From assembly GCA_050084515.1 (NCBI GenBank), contig CM114272.1, forward strand, positions 45,880,001 through 45,944,000: a stretch of DNA of 64,000 nucleotides. The letters run 5' to 3'. Below are positions 63,962 through 64,000 of the stretch, in pieces. The stretch comes from Blasia pusilla. Lineage: Eukaryota; Marchantiophyta; Marchantiopsida; Blasiales. How positions within the stretch are numbered: the stretch's first letter is position 1; each line of letters begins with the position of its first letter. Below the pieces are notes generated by a model. It saw nothing but the letters and a program-made list of their open reading frames with translations. It ran no database searches and was not told the DNA's origin. The translations under genes were made by a program, and so were the position numbers.

Positions 63962-64000
63962 GGGCTCAAAACCTTTGATCGCTTTATCAGGACCGGGGAT

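Overview
The window comes from a streptophyte (plant-lineage) nuclear genome. The evidence is one well-supported intron-containing host gene, a LUC7-like splicing factor with seven exons at 54610-57628, set in about 50 kb of nested, mostly decayed plant-type transposons: CACTA, Ty1/copia, Ty3/gypsy, Helitron, an unclassified TIR element and a DDE transposase. I cannot name the species. A Ty3 element that carries a cytosine methyltransferase would fit a charophyte alga or an early-diverging plant, but that is inference.

Layout. 1-3.3 kb: minus-strand CACTA-type ORF remnants. 3.3-4.3 kb: LTR and leader remnant of the Ty3 family called element A below. 4.28 kb: a CACTA terminus. 6.4-7.8 kb: minus-strand copia pol/gag remnant. 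7.8-13.9 kb: Ty3 element 1, an internal-deletion copy. 13.9-14.6 kb: truncated copy R1 of a TIR transposon. 15.2-19.0 kb: copia LTR and gag, split by a complete copy R2 of the same TIR transposon. 19.0-25.5 kb: Ty3 element A, cut off inside its RT by element 2. 25.5-35.3 kb: Ty3 element 2, full length. 36-40 kb: decayed Helitron Rep/helicase. 40.3-52.0 kb: exons of an unrecognised gene whose intron holds Ty3 element 3 (42.0-51.5 kb). 54.6-57.6 kb: LUC7-like gene. 59.6-60.4 and 62.7-63.2 kb: arrays of a palindromic repeat, the second lying inside a decayed DDE-transposase-like gene.

The unusual system is the Ty3/gypsy family represented by elements 1, 2, 3 and A. The full-length order is gag with zinc knuckles, conserved spacer, DSG-type protease, a complete C5-cytosine DNA methyltransferase domain (DNMT3/DRM-like motifs I, IV, VI, VIII, IX/X), RT with YIDD, RNase H, DDE integrase, and a C-terminal PHD finger. 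The methyltransferase lies in the same reading frame as the start of RT, so it looks like part of the polyprotein. The ends are not ordinary LTRs. In elements 1, 2 and 3 the layout is A1 - internal - B1 - A2 - B2, a split direct repeat of the kind known from PAT/Ngaro tyrosine-recombinase retroelements, although these elements encode a DDE integrase. Downstream of A1, in place of a tRNA primer site, there is a 10-14 nt segment complementary to the predicted first bases of the transcript. That pairing is kept with different sequences in different subfamilies, which points to self-priming of reverse transcription as in Tf1/sushi elements. All copies here carry stops and frameshifts. Many of the stops are CAG/CAA to TAG or TGG to TGA/TAG changes, as expected from deamination of methylated cytosine.

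A second unexpected signal is a 59-nt tRNA-like fold without a D-arm, present in both R copies with compensatory changes in its stems.
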